A DNA stretch of 64,000 nucleotides from contig SZNP01000005.1 in NCBI GenBank assembly GCA_005239435.1, positions 62,001 to 126,000 of the forward strand. The letters run 5' to 3'. This stretch comes from Halorussus salinisoli. Its GTDB lineage: Archaea; Halobacteriota; Halobacteria; Halobacteriales; Haladaptataceae. The notes under the pieces were generated by a model. That model made no database searches. It worked only from the letters and a program-made list of their open reading frames with translations, and was not told where the DNA came from. Of this stretch, positions 50,164-59,922 are shown one piece after another. The position numbers and the translations under genes were made by a program. Within the stretch, counting starts at the first letter, position 1. Each line of letters opens with the position of its first letter.

Positions 50164-51975
50164 ATGCACGTCCGCGACGACACCGACCCCGTGTCTGAAC
50201 GCCGACCGACCCGCCGCGACGTGTTGGAGGCCGCAGGTGCGTCCACGCTCGGAACCACGTTGTCGGCGCTCTCGGCGGGGGACGCGGCCGCGGTCCGACT
50301 CGTGCCCGAGGCGACCGCAGGCGGTGACGCCTTCGAAGTCGAGCGCGAGCGAGCAACCTCCGTCTTTCCCCAGTCGATCGCAAGCGGGGGACCGACCGCG
50401 AGCGGCGTCCTACTCTGGACGCGAATCGACCCGGACGCCCACGATGGCGAGACGCCACTGGCCGTCGAAGTGGCCGCAGACGAGGGGTTCGACCGAGTCG
50501 TCTACCGGGGAGTCGTTCCGGCCGAGAAGTTCGGTCGGGACCGGGACTTCACCGTGACCGTGGACGTAGACGGCGAACTGGGATCTGACGGACGGTACTT
50601 CTACCGGTTCGTCTACGGCGGCGACGCCAGCGAAGTCGGTCGGTGTCGTACCTTGCCGGACCCCGGAGCGAGCCCCGACTCGCTCCGTCTCGCGGTGGCG
50701 TCGTGTAACGACTACCTCCACGGCTACTTCGGCGCGTTCGGTCGCATCGCCGAGGCAGACGTGGACTTCCTCGTCCACCTCGGGGACTTCATCTACGAGT
50801 ACGCCGGCGACGGTCCGGGAGACCGGTCGATTAGCCTGCCGAGCGGGCGGGGACAGGCCTCGGAACTGGCCGACTATCGACACCTCTACCGGACGTACCG
50901 TTCGGACGAACTCCTCCAGCGCGCCCTCCGGCGTCACACCCTGATTCACACGTGGGACGACCACGAAATCGTCAACGACCGCTGGTGGAACGACGAGACC
51001 GACGCGCCCGAGACGTACAGCCATCCGCGTGGCGACGACCCCGAGTTCATGCGTCGGTTGTACGTCGAGGGTATCCGGGCGTACACCGAGTACGTCCCGG
51101 TCAGGGCGAAATACGAACCCTCTGGCGAAGAGGAAGCGGAACTCGACCCCGATGCCATCCGGGAGAACTTCAGGCTCTACCGGTCGTTCCGGTTCGGAGA
51201 CCTCGCGGACCTGTTCGTGACCGACGAGCGACTCTACCGGTCGCCGCCGCCGAACGCCGACGAACGAGGTCCGTCGGTACCTGCCGACGTCGCCGCGGAG
51301 AACCCCGGCCGGACTATGCTCGGTGCCGACCAGCGGAGGTGGCTCCTGCGAGGAATGGCCGACTCCGAGGCCCGGTGGAAACTCTGGGGGAACGAGGTGC
51401 TGGCGGCCGCCTTCCGATTCGTCGAGGGCGGCGAGGCGACGGTCAACGCCGACGCGTGGGACGGCTATCGGACCGAGCGCCAGCGCGTCCTGTCGTCTCT
51501 CGCGGAGATGGGCGTGGAGAACGTGGTCGCGCTGACCGGCGACATGCACAGCTATCTCGCGGCCTATCTGCTGACCGACTACGAGTTGACCCTCGGCGAG
51601 AGCCTCGACTCGGGGAGCGGTGAGTCGGGACGCGACGAGTCGGCGACCGAGCGCGCGGGCGTCGAATTCATGGCTCCGGCGGTCAGTAGCGACAATCTCG
51701 TGGCGATGGGGAACATTCCGGATTCGGAGGCCGAAACCGTCGTCGCGGCGCTTCAGGCCGAAAATCCCCACGTCGAGTGGTTCGACAGCAGTCACTGGGG
51801 CTACGCGGTCGTAGACGTCGGAACCGAGGAACTGGTCTACTCAGCCTACGCCGTGGACCGGACGGTCGATTCGGCCGACGCGCCCGAGCGACTCCTGCGT
51901 CGGTATCGCGTTCCCGCCGGAACCGTCGAGATGGAACGAGTCGATGGCGAACCCGTAGACACCGACGAATCGTGA
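50164..51975 (+). CDS. PhoD-type alkaline phosphatase
   Basis: This 603-residue Tat-exported phosphatase or phosphodiesterase begins with a twin-Arg motif (PTRRDVLEAAGAS). The PhoD domains show the N-terminal Fn3-like FPQSIASGGPTASGVLLWTRI, the metal-binding LVHLGDFIYEYAG, WDDHEIVNDRWWND, and LTGDMHSYLAAYL. It likely releases phosphate from surface phosphodiesters. A TATCTATATGC box precedes the ATG by only a few nt, so the 5' end is uncertain. Confidence 0.9.
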   Translation: MHVRDDTDPVSERRPTRRDVLEAAGASTLGTTLSALSAGDAAAVRLVPEATAGGDAFEVERERATSVFPQSIASGGPTASGVLLWTRIDPDAHDGETPLAVEVAADEGFDRVVYRGVVPAEKFGRDRDFTVTVDVDGELGSDGRYFYRFVYGGDASEVGRCRTLPDPGASPDSLRLAVASCNDYLHGYFGAFGRIAEADVDFLVHLGDFIYEYAGDGPGDRSISLPSGRGQASELADYRHLYRTYRSDELLQRALRRHTLIHTWDDHEIVNDRWWNDETDAPETYSHPRGDDPEFMRRLYVEGIRAYTEYVPVRAKYEPSGEEEAELDPDAIRENFRLYRSFRFGDLADLFVTDERLYRSPPPNADERGPSVPADVAAENPGRTMLGADQRRWLLRGMADSEARWKLWGNEVLAAAFRFVEGGEATVNADAWDGYRTERQRVLSSLAEMGVENVVALTGDMHSYLAAYLLTDYELTLGESLDSGSGESGRDESATERAGVEFMAPAVSSDNLVAMGNIPDSEAETVVAALQAENPHVEWFDSSHWGYAVVDVGTEELVYSAYAVDRTVDSADAPERLLRRYRVPAGTVEMERVDGEPVDTDES

Positions 51976-52042
51976 CGCGTGCCCGGGGATTTTTACCGGC
52001 CGACTGTGACCGTCCCGTACGGTTCACGAGGCCGCTACAATC

Positions 52043-54292
52043 ATGCCTACGCAACCGAAGTTTACGTCGTCGTCCGACCCGACCGGCCTCGACGTAGTCG
52101 ACCCCATCGAGACGCGTCACTTCTCGCTTCTCACGGAGTCGGCGGTGAACCCGACGGACGCGGACCCCGACCGGTTCGCGTTTCCGGTCGCCGCGGCCTG
52201 CCGAATTCGGACGACCCGGATTTCGTTCTCGTCCACGATTCCGTTGGACGTACGGACGCCGGACGGCGAACACCGAGTCTCCGTCGACCTGCCCACGACA
52301 CGGGAGTTTCCGGCCGACGAGTACCTGCTGGAACTCCACTCGCCGATAAAACTCTACCTCCGGACCAGCGGGTCGATGACCATCGACGCCACCGACGACA
52401 GCGTCGAAATCGCGTTCGCCGACGAGGTGGCGGTCGAGGTCGGTGCGCGGTCGTACCACAGTTCGCCAGCGGCCACCATCACCGTGCCCGACGACCCGGA
52501 GGCCGTGATGGAGGCGGTGTCGGCGTTCTCCTCGGCGCTCAAGACCACCTCGCCCGAGCGTTCGTGGCCGACCCTTCGCGGACATCCGCCGCGCGTTGAG
52601 CGCGGCGACGAACTGTCGATTCCGGACGAACTCGACGCTCCGGAAACTGGAATCACGATTACGGTGCCGCCCGAATACGGCCACGTCTACACCGTCGCGC
52701 CGCTGGCGTACTACCTCGGCGCGGAGGTAGTCTCCGGCGAGGAGGCGACCCTCGCGGCCGACTCCGGCGTGACTCGGCACCTCGGCGGCGACGTGTCGGC
52801 GGTCGGCGAGTCGGTCGAAAGCATCCTCAAGCGCGTCTTCCTGCTCGACTGCGTGACCAGAACCGAGGGACTCTACCCCGACGACCTCTACGAGCGCGAC
52901 GTGCTGGAGTCCGAGGTAGACCTCGACCTGGAGTCGCTCTATCGAGCGTCACCCGCCGACCGCCTCGCGGCCTATCTCGCGGTGTCCGGCGAGGCAATCG
53001 AGGCAATCGAGGCGCCGTGGCATCGCGTCACTCACGTCGAGAGCGACCCCGGTCCCGAACCGGTCGAACTCCTGCCGTACGTGATCAACGACCTGTCCCT
53101 GGTCGCGGTGAAGGCGACGAGCGACGAGGGGTGGTCGCCGACGGAGGTCCAGCGACGGACGGGCGAAGCGCTGGACGCGTTCGTCCGGTCGCCGAGCGCG
53201 ACGGGTGGCGACGCCGAGTCCGGAACGATAGGTGGCGACGGCGACTTCCGTCGGTCGGCCAGTCTCCGGCGTTCGAATCGCCGGAACCACGGACTCGAGG
53301 ACGCCGAGTCCGGGCGCGAAGAGACCGAAGAGAACGAATCGCCCTTCGACGATAGCGCCGCGCGTGGCGTACCCGGCATCGACGGGTACATTCCCTTACC
53401 CGACACCGACGCGCTCGAACAGGCGTGGATAGGCGACCGGACGCCGATTCAGGGGACGAAGCTACTCCGGGAAGCGTTCGAACGCGACACCACCCCGTCC
53501 GAAGACGGAACGGTCGAAATCACGGTGGTCTGCAACGACGACGAGATGCGCGCGGAGTGGGACGCCGCGGCCGAAATCTACGGCGACCGCGACGACCTGC
53601 GTGTGAACGTCACCTGCGAGTTCGGCGTCTCGACCGACGAACTCCGGACCCTGCTCGCCGAGGAGAGCGACATGTTCCACTTCGTCGGCCACATCGACGG
53701 TCTCGGCTTCCAGTGTTCGGACGGCATACTCGACGCCGAGTCGTTGGACGAGGTGAACGCCCAGACCGTCCTCCTGAACGGGTGTCGCTCGCACGACCAG
53801 GGCGTCGAACTCGTGAAGATGGGTGCCCGTGCGGTGGTCGTGAGCCTCGGCGACTTGTGGAACGACGGTGCGGTGGAAGTCGGCGAGACGCTGGCGCGAC
53901 TGTTCCACTACGGGTTCAGCATCGGCCACGCGATGACGCTCGTGCGAGAACACACCTCTCTCGGGAAGGATTACGTGGTGGTCGGCGATTCGGGCGTGAC
54001 GCTTGCGTATTGTGAAAACGGCGTGCCGACCATATTCCATATCGAACAGAACACCGAAAGTAACCAACGGTCGAAGGAAATCGAAGCGACACCGTACTCG
54101 TATCCGGCTCGAGATTACGGCATGGGTTCCACGTTTCGGCTACATCACTCCGAAATCCAAGACTACCACATAGCAGTGGAGTCCGGTAGTAAACTACGAG
54201 TACCGCCTGAAAAACTCAACCAAGAGTTCATTTCGATTTCTGAACCGCTAATCGTCGATGGGGAGTTGGTGTGGTCCGATACGTGGTTCTGA
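52043..54292 (+). CDS. CHAT/caspase-like protease-domain protein
   Basis: This 749-residue protein is composed of an N-terminal beta-rich region (about 1-170), a middle helical region (about 180-400), an acidic linker and a C-terminal caspase-like (CHAT-type) domain (about 440-680). The dyad His lies in FHFVGHIDGLGF and the Cys in LLNGCRSHDQG, with the usual GARAVVVSLGD strand after it. A beta-rich tail follows to residue 749. There is no signal peptide. A 44-residue membrane protein ends 2 nt from its stop on the other strand. A protease with an as yet unknown trigger and target is the best call. Confidence 0.8.
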   Translation: MPTQPKFTSSSDPTGLDVVDPIETRHFSLLTESAVNPTDADPDRFAFPVAAACRIRTTRISFSSTIPLDVRTPDGEHRVSVDLPTTREFPADEYLLELHSPIKLYLRTSGSMTIDATDDSVEIAFADEVAVEVGARSYHSSPAATITVPDDPEAVMEAVSAFSSALKTTSPERSWPTLRGHPPRVERGDELSIPDELDAPETGITITVPPEYGHVYTVAPLAYYLGAEVVSGEEATLAADSGVTRHLGGDVSAVGESVESILKRVFLLDCVTRTEGLYPDDLYERDVLESEVDLDLESLYRASPADRLAAYLAVSGEAIEAIEAPWHRVTHVESDPGPEPVELLPYVINDLSLVAVKATSDEGWSPTEVQRRTGEALDAFVRSPSATGGDAESGTIGGDGDFRRSASLRRSNRRNHGLEDAESGREETEENESPFDDSAARGVPGIDGYIPLPDTDALEQAWIGDRTPIQGTKLLREAFERDTTPSEDGTVEITVVCNDDEMRAEWDAAAEIYGDRDDLRVNVTCEFGVSTDELRTLLAEESDMFHFVGHIDGLGFQCSDGILDAESLDEVNAQTVLLNGCRSHDQGVELVKMGARAVVVSLGDLWNDGAVEVGETLARLFHYGFSIGHAMTLVREHTSLGKDYVVVGDSGVTLAYCENGVPTIFHIEQNTESNQRSKEIEATPYSYPARDYGMGSTFRLHHSEIQDYHIAVESGSKLRVPPEKLNQEFISISEPLIVDGELVWSDTWF

Positions 54293-54294
54293 AG

Positions 54295-54429
54295 TCAAGG
54301 ACCTGCCTTTGCATCCCCGCTAGCGACGACGTTTCCTACTTCAGCGAGCAGGAACATCAGCGTACATAGCGCACCCAGTAGTTTCGGATTCCCTGTGAGC
54401 CAATCTGTAACCGCTGACTTTACTGCCAT
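54295..54429 (-). CDS. DUF7503-type 44-aa membrane peptide
   Basis: This tiny protein reads MAVKSAVTDWLTGNPKLLGA, then a hydrophobic helix (ALCTLMFLLAEVGNVVA) and a GP end. The 'W-NPKLLGAL' start and GP end match the DUF7503 family as I recall it. It is transcribed opposite to the CHAT-domain gene, and the two stops are 2 nt apart. An AGGAGG lies about 20 nt before the ATG, and AT-rich DNA precedes it. Confidence 0.65.
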   Translation of the reverse strand: MAVKSAVTDWLTGNPKLLGALCTLMFLLAEVGNVVASGDAKAGP

Positions 54430-54781
54430 CACAGCGTTATTTATTCCTCCTGCTAGTTTCTATTTTTCTATATATTTCCTAGAATATAAATGGAATAGAA
54501 ATACCAACGTGGCGAATAGTGGGGCTGGTTGACGTTCCCGTGGAACGCATCGCTACGGCCTCGGAACTCGTTCGTACACGAATCGGTCGTCAGACACCGA
54601 CTGGAGTTTCGGCCGAGAATCCAGTAATTTCGGGACCAGCGTGATTTCCGTCGCGCAGGGCACGAATCGAGAAAGAACGTCCACTGGATATTCCAGAACG
54701 AATATAGAAATCACTTAAATCGACGTTCACCGAGAGAGTAATTTTATAAAGGTATGGGTGGAATTCTGTCATACTCCATCA
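54430..54781. other. AT-rich gap between DUF7503 and DUF7504 genes
   Basis: This 352-nt divergent intergenic region is AT-rich at both ends. It contains ATATAGAAAAATAG-type words on the DUF7503 side and TTTTATAAA before the DUF7504 gene. No ORF of haloarchaeal type is present. Confidence 0.5.
54741..54749 (+). promoter_or_regulatory. TATA box of the DUF7504 gene
   Basis: TTTTATAAA is a strong TATA element about 37 nt before the ATG at 54782. A leader of about 10 nt would result. Confidence 0.55.
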
Positions 54782-55537
54782 ATGACGACGGGACAGACGA
54801 CCTTTCGTGGGCCGGACGACGGCTCACCCCCGGACGACTTCACGGCGTTCCTCAGTCTTCTAAACGAACTGAAGGCGACGGGCTGTGCTCTGCTGGTCGT
54901 CGGCGACGCGCCACGCGAACTGTTCACTCGGGCGAGCGAACAGTTGCTGGGCGACGCCGAGGCGATTCGCCATCGAGTTCTGGCCATCACCGACGCCACG
55001 ACCGAGAGCGTCGCAGACCGACTCCCGGACCGGGACGTAACGCCGCGCCCGCTGACCGAGACGACCCGGCTGGTGAACCACGCTGGCGCACCGCGGTCGG
55101 TCACGGCCGCGACCGACCAGACGACGCGGTCGAAACTCACCGGAATCCAGGAAATCCGCGTCGCCGACCCCGAGCTACAGGGGCTTCGGACCGGACTCGT
55201 GGACGCCATCGACGACCTTGTCGATTCGGTCGACGCGCTAGCTCCGGCCGACCTCCGGGTCGGCATCGACTCGCTCGTTCCGCTGTTGGAACACTACGAC
55301 GAGACCGTAGTACGGCGCTGTCTCGACGCTGTCGGTGAGCGCGTCCGCGACCGCGGCGGGATGGCACACTTCGTCCTCCCGGACGGGTACGAGGACGGAC
55401 GCGTACAGGCGCTCCGCACGCTGGCGGACGCGGTCATCGAACTCCGGGCGGTGGACCCCGTGGACCACGGCCACGACGCTCAACAACGCTGGCACGTCCC
55501 GCACCGAGACCTCACGACGAAGTGGACGCCGCTGTAG
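54782..55537 (+). CDS. DUF7504-type protein
   Basis: This 251-residue acidic protein has no membrane segment. It contains LNELKATGCALLVVGDAPRELF, resembling a RecA-like first strand without an obvious Walker A, then RHRVLAITDATTESV and a C-terminal HFVLPDGYEDGRVQALRTLADAVIELRAV. DUF7504 is the best family match. Its function is unknown; the RecA/KaiC-like fold is inference. It follows the CHAT-DUF7503 pair. Confidence 0.7.
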   Translation: MTTGQTTFRGPDDGSPPDDFTAFLSLLNELKATGCALLVVGDAPRELFTRASEQLLGDAEAIRHRVLAITDATTESVADRLPDRDVTPRPLTETTRLVNHAGAPRSVTAATDQTTRSKLTGIQEIRVADPELQGLRTGLVDAIDDLVDSVDALAPADLRVGIDSLVPLLEHYDETVVRRCLDAVGERVRDRGGMAHFVLPDGYEDGRVQALRTLADAVIELRAVDPVDHGHDAQQRWHVPHRDLTTKWTPL

Positions 55538-56105
55538 GACTGCGAAACATCTCGCTGCCCGTTGCCGATTCGTCGGTTTCGGTCCGTCGCTCTCCGGGTC
55601 GTCGCTCTCCGGTTCGTCGTCGTCCTCCGGTTCATCGCTGCTCGCTAGTCCGTCGTCGTAGTTTCGGCCACGGTTAACGGACTAGCTCTTTCTCGAACCA
55701 CTGGATTACCGCACCGTACTGCTCGGCACCACAACCGCGACCGCAGGCCTCACGCCTCCCCACCCTCCTCCCTCACTGCGTTCGGTCGTCCCTCGCGCGC
55801 GTTACTCTCACGCGCCGGGTGGAAGGGTCACACGCGCCGAGTGGGAGGGGTCACTGGTTCGAAGAAGATGGTCACGGTGATTCCGAGACGGTGTGGGAGA
55901 GTTGATGATTCGACAACGATGGAATCGACGAGAGCGACCTAGAATCGCGGTCAGTTGTGGCGGGTTCGCCGGGCTAGGCTCTCTTTGTTCGGGAACAAGC
56001 CGACCCTACCGTCACAAGATACTTATCGGATTTCGCCGAAATTCTCACGAACGCCCGCACGTCCGTTCGAGAGATGATTGTGCGGGAGGGGGAAATGGGG
56101 AAATC
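55538..56105. other. repeat-bearing gene-free region
   Basis: This 568-nt stretch holds short tandem words CGTCGCTCTCCGG (55585-55614, two copies), a GC-rich patch with a string like CACTGCGTTCGGTCGTCCCT near 55773, and an AT-poor middle. A 29-codon minus-strand frame (55674-55763) ends EQYGAVIQWFEKELVR. No confident gene. The right end (about 56020) has ACTTATCGG before the surface-protein gene. Confidence 0.45.
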
Positions 56106-58229
56106 ATGACACGAACACGCACGAGTGTACTACTGACAGCACTGCTCGTCGTCAGCGCGGTGACGGCGGGAATTACCGGTGCTACGATGTCGGACGCAGA
56201 GACTACGTATCAGGCTCAAGACGACGGCTTGGGGTCGGTTGCCGTCGGTTCCGAGGAGGTGTTCTGGAGCGGCCAGTTCCTGCGGTTCTCTGGGGGTGAA
56301 CAGAACGCGAGCGAGGTCTGGGCGATTCGCCGGGTCGAGAACGGGCAGGTCGGCCAACTCGCCACCGAGGTGCTACTCGACGGCAACGGGTCGGCGGTGT
56401 TCTCGTCGAGCGACCTGGACGGTCGGTACGTCGTCGTCGACGGGAACGAGCGACCGGTCGTCTTCCAGAACGGCGTCGCACAACGCACCGGCGACGTGAA
56501 CGATGCGGCCTTCGAGATTACCAACCAGTCGCTCGACGTCACCTTCGCCGACGCGACGGTCCGGAACGACGACAGTCCCGAGGCTCGAACCGACCTCCAG
56601 CTCGAGTCGAACCGCGCGGGCTACGGGTTCTACCTCTTCTCGGACCAACTGAGCGCGTCGCAGTTAGCCGACGTGTTCTCGTCGGTCGAGGTTCGTGACG
56701 GCCGAGCGGTCGCCACCCGGAACGCGAGTGACGACGCCGGCTTCGCCGCCAACTTCACCGGCGTCGAACCGGGGACGTACAACGTCACCGTGTTCACGTC
56801 CGACGGTACTGCACAGAGCGACGCCACGATATCTGTGACAGAGCCAGTCGAGGGCACCGCGTCGCTCGCGGACGGGAGCATCACCGAACAGCGCGGCGAC
56901 GTGGTTCGGTTCAACGTCAACTTCGACGGGACCGACCGAGCGACGGTCTCGCTAGGGTCCGAACAGGTCCGTTACCTCTCGCGGTTCACCGTCGTCGACG
57001 CCAACGAAGACGGGGTAGCGACCGTCGAGATCGACACCTTCCGGGCCGGACTATCACCCGACTCGCCGGGGATTTCGGTGGTCGGCGAGGACAACTTGAC
57101 CGACTTCCAGTTGGTGACCGACCCGGTTCCCGGTCGTCTCGACGCCGCGACGTACCCCATCGAAGTGTCCGTGGGGGCGACGCGGAGCGACGTGGGGTCG
57201 ATACTCCTGAGCGAGCGCTCGACCGAGGGCATACAGGTGTGGACCGCGCCCGACCGCGCGAACGTCGGAAACGCGACGCGGTTGTCGGAGGTCGCCACCC
57301 AGGACCAGAACGTCGCGTATCAGGACTGGGCTATCGTGCAGGTGCAGGCTTCGGGCCTGTACAGTTACGTGCAGAACCTCTCGGACCTCAACGACAACGA
57401 GACGGGACTGTCGATGAACCTGCTTCGCGTCGGCGAGATCAACGTGCCGTCCGAGCAGGTGCCACTCGACCGAGCGAACCTCGTCGTGGACGAGGAGAAC
57501 GACCAGTTCTTCCTGGTCATCGACTCGAACGAACTGGACCGCGACACGACCTATCGGGCGAACTTCACGATTACGGACGCGAACCCCTACGTCTCGGCCG
57601 ACAACACCACTTCGCTGGTGACGAACTTCACCGTGGTCGAACGTAACGTCACGTTCGACCAACCGGTCGAGGTCGCTTCGGCGAGCGACGTCACCATCTC
57701 CGGGGAGAGTTCGGTCGCCGCAGGCACCGAACTGACCATCGAAGCCACGAACACGGGCCAGAACCCGTTCCTGAAGCGCCAGACCGCGACCGTCTCCGAG
57801 GACGGCACGTGGGAGGCCACGTTCGACTTCTCGGACGTGTCTCCGAACACGAACTTCACGGTCTCGACCAACGAACCGCAGGCCAACGCGACCGGAACGG
57901 TCGTCAGCGGCGAGGGCGCGGGTGACGGCGACGCGGGCGAGGAGACGACCCCTGCCGACGAGGAAACGACGCCCGCGGCCGACGGTGAGACTACCGCGGC
58001 CGAAGAGACGCCTGACGACGAGGAGACGCCTGCAGACGAAGAGACCGAGGAGGCGGACGGCGCGACGGACGCGGAAACCGAGACGCCCGCCGCCGAGGAT
58101 GACACGACCACGACCGAGACCACCACGGTAGAGGCGAGCGCACCCGCCTCCGGGTTCGGGCCGGTGTCGCTTCTGGTCGGACTCGCAGTCTTACTCGCGG
58201 GGAGTGCGTTCGCGGCCCGACGGCGCTGA
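56106..58229 (+). CDS. surface glycoprotein-like protein with PGF-CTERM-type anchor
   Basis: This 707-residue protein has a Sec signal (LLTALLVVSAVTAGITGA), beta-rich BGTF-like surface domains (about 40-590), a Thr/Glu/Asp-rich linker (about 600-675) and a C-terminal SGFGPVSLLVGLAVLLAGSA helix plus RRR. That tail resembles the PGF-CTERM sorting signal, used by archaeosortase to attach a lipid; the usual PGF is here SGF. Many NxS/T sequons suggest glycosylation. It is likely part of the cell surface or an S-layer accessory. Confidence 0.85.
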   Translation: MTRTRTSVLLTALLVVSAVTAGITGATMSDAETTYQAQDDGLGSVAVGSEEVFWSGQFLRFSGGEQNASEVWAIRRVENGQVGQLATEVLLDGNGSAVFSSSDLDGRYVVVDGNERPVVFQNGVAQRTGDVNDAAFEITNQSLDVTFADATVRNDDSPEARTDLQLESNRAGYGFYLFSDQLSASQLADVFSSVEVRDGRAVATRNASDDAGFAANFTGVEPGTYNVTVFTSDGTAQSDATISVTEPVEGTASLADGSITEQRGDVVRFNVNFDGTDRATVSLGSEQVRYLSRFTVVDANEDGVATVEIDTFRAGLSPDSPGISVVGEDNLTDFQLVTDPVPGRLDAATYPIEVSVGATRSDVGSILLSERSTEGIQVWTAPDRANVGNATRLSEVATQDQNVAYQDWAIVQVQASGLYSYVQNLSDLNDNETGLSMNLLRVGEINVPSEQVPLDRANLVVDEENDQFFLVIDSNELDRDTTYRANFTITDANPYVSADNTTSLVTNFTVVERNVTFDQPVEVASASDVTISGESSVAAGTELTIEATNTGQNPFLKRQTATVSEDGTWEATFDFSDVSPNTNFTVSTNEPQANATGTVVSGEGAGDGDAGEETTPADEETTPAADGETTAAEETPDDEETPADEETEEADGATDAETETPAAEDDTTTTETTTVEASAPASGFGPVSLLVGLAVLLAGSAFAARRR

Positions 58230-58258
58230 ACGCAGGGCCTTCCGACGTTTCGGCAGTC

Positions 58259-58264
58259 TTTTTT
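58259..58264 (+). terminator. T6 run after the surface protein
   Basis: A run of six T lies about 30 nt after the stop codon, a typical archaeal terminator. Confidence 0.55.
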
Positions 58265-58407
58265 GCGACCCACCGGGACGATTCGGTTCGAGGCTACTGC
58301 ACGGAGTCACCACTCGGGGCCGTTACTACTCGGAGACGTTACTACACGAAACCGCCTCACCAGTCGCTCACCAAATTGTCTTGTGAGTCCGCGACGAATC
58401 GACGACC

Positions 58408-58929
58408 ATGAGTGGTAGTCACACGAATTCAGGGGTGTACGTTTGCGACGAGTGTGGAGACGTGTCGTTCGGCGACTCGTCGTCCTGCTGTGACGAATCG
58501 ATGAGCGCCGTCGAGGCGACGCCGGTCGAGTCGCCCGACCTCGCGGTAGTTCTCCGGGACGTGTTCGGCATCTCCGAGACGGGCCTGAAGGTGTGTCTCT
58601 GCCTGATGGAGGACGGCGAATCGACCGCGTCCGACGTCGCAGAGCGACTCGGCATCGACCGGAGTACCGTCGGCAGGCAGTTGAATCACCTGACCGACAT
58701 CGGGTTGCTGGACAAGCGCCAACGCCTCCTCAAGGACGGCGGCTACGTCAACGTCTACTCGCCGGTTCCGGTCGAGGAGGTCCGGCGTCGGCTAACGGTC
58801 GGCCTCTACGCGTGGATGGAGGAGGCGCTCGAACTGGTCGAACACGTCAACCGCGAGAAGTTGGACGCGCTGGCCCGCGCCGACGGCGAGGGCGACGACG
58901 AGCAGGCCGGTATCTACTGGGACGGGTAG
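58408..58929 (+). CDS. zinc-ribbon winged-helix regulator
   Basis: This 173-residue protein has an N-terminal zinc-finger-like region (YVCDECGDVSF and SSCC) and a TrmB-like winged helix: FGISETGLKVCLCLMEDGESTASDVAERLGIDRSTVGRQLNHL. The C-terminal helix may dimerise. It may sense metal or redox through its cysteines. No target is evident; the neighbours are a DUF3179 gene and a surface protein. Confidence 0.82.
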   Translation: MSGSHTNSGVYVCDECGDVSFGDSSSCCDESMSAVEATPVESPDLAVVLRDVFGISETGLKVCLCLMEDGESTASDVAERLGIDRSTVGRQLNHLTDIGLLDKRQRLLKDGGYVNVYSPVPVEEVRRRLTVGLYAWMEEALELVEHVNREKLDALARADGEGDDEQAGIYWDG

Positions 58930-58971
58930 GCGACGGGTAGCGTTTTAGGCTTCGACTTCGAATCCCCGACG

Positions 58972-59922
58972 ATGAACGTCAGGCAGGTCATTCCGCGGGA
59001 CGCGATTCCCAGCGTGGACGACCCGGAGTTCGGCGAGGGCTACTTCGGCGACTCCGACGACGAGGTCATCGTGGTCGAAGGCGACGAAACCGCTCGGGCG
59101 TACCCGGTCCGGATTCTGAACTACCACGAGATCGTCAACGACGAACTCGGCGGCGACCCCATCGCGGTGACGTGGTGTCCGCTCTGCGGGAGCGCGGTGG
59201 TGTACGACCGGGAAGTCGCGGGCAAGGTTCTAACTTTCGGCGTCTCGGGCAAACTCGCCGACGACGACCTCGTGATGTACGACCGCGAGACCGAATCCGA
59301 GTGGAAACAGTCGCTCGGCGCGGCCATCGCGGGCGAACTGGCGGGCGAGTCGCTCCGCGTCCGACCCTCGGCGGTGACGACCTACGAGCGATTCCGGGAC
59401 GAGCATCCCGACGGTCTCGTCCTCCAACGGCCCGGCGGCGAGAGCGAGGCCAGCGGGCCGGGCGACGACCCCGAACCCATCGAGTACGACGACGCGCCCT
59501 ACGCGGACTACTTCGAGAGCGACGGGTTCGGACTCGCGGCCCACCGCGGCGAGGGCGGCCGGGAGTGGGACCGCGACGACTTGGACCCCAAGGCGGCGGT
59601 TCTCGGGGTCGAGGTAGAGGGTGACGCTCTCGGATTCCCCCTCTCGCGCGTCGAGGGCGCGGAAGGCGTCGTCACGGCCGAGGTCGGCGGCCGAACCATC
59701 GCGGTGTTCGCCACGCCCGACGGGATTCACGCCTTCGAGCATCCGGGCTACGAGTTCGAGGCGGTGGGAGAGGGCGTCTTCGAGGCCGACGGCACTCGCT
59801 GGGACGGCGCGACGGGTGAGAGCGACGACGGCCGCGAACTGACGCGACTGGCCGCACGGCGACTGTTCGCCTTCGCGTGGCAGGACGACCACGGCGACGA
59901 CGCCTTCTGGTCGGCGGAGTGA
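58972..59922 (+). CDS. DUF3179 domain protein
   Basis: This 316-residue protein has DUF3179 motifs: AYPVRILNYHEIVNDELGG, TWCPLCGSAVVYDRE (two Cys, CxxC) and MYDRETESEWKQSLG. No signal peptide, so it is cytoplasmic here, although relatives are often exported. The CxxC pair suggests metal or redox binding. Function is unknown. It follows the regulator by 42 nt, so a shared promoter is possible. Confidence 0.87.
   Translation: MNVRQVIPRDAIPSVDDPEFGEGYFGDSDDEVIVVEGDETARAYPVRILNYHEIVNDELGGDPIAVTWCPLCGSAVVYDREVAGKVLTFGVSGKLADDDLVMYDRETESEWKQSLGAAIAGELAGESLRVRPSAVTTYERFRDEHPDGLVLQRPGGESEASGPGDDPEPIEYDDAPYADYFESDGFGLAAHRGEGGREWDRDDLDPKAAVLGVEVEGDALGFPLSRVEGAEGVVTAEVGGRTIAVFATPDGIHAFEHPGYEFEAVGEGVFEADGTRWDGATGESDDGRELTRLAARRLFAFAWQDDHGDDAFWSAE

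Noticed and set aside
55575..55650. Acidic coding repeat on the minus strand
   Set aside because: It reads DEPEDDDEPESDD on one strand but runs into DUF7504 antisense; no start or family, so taken as a short DNA repeat.
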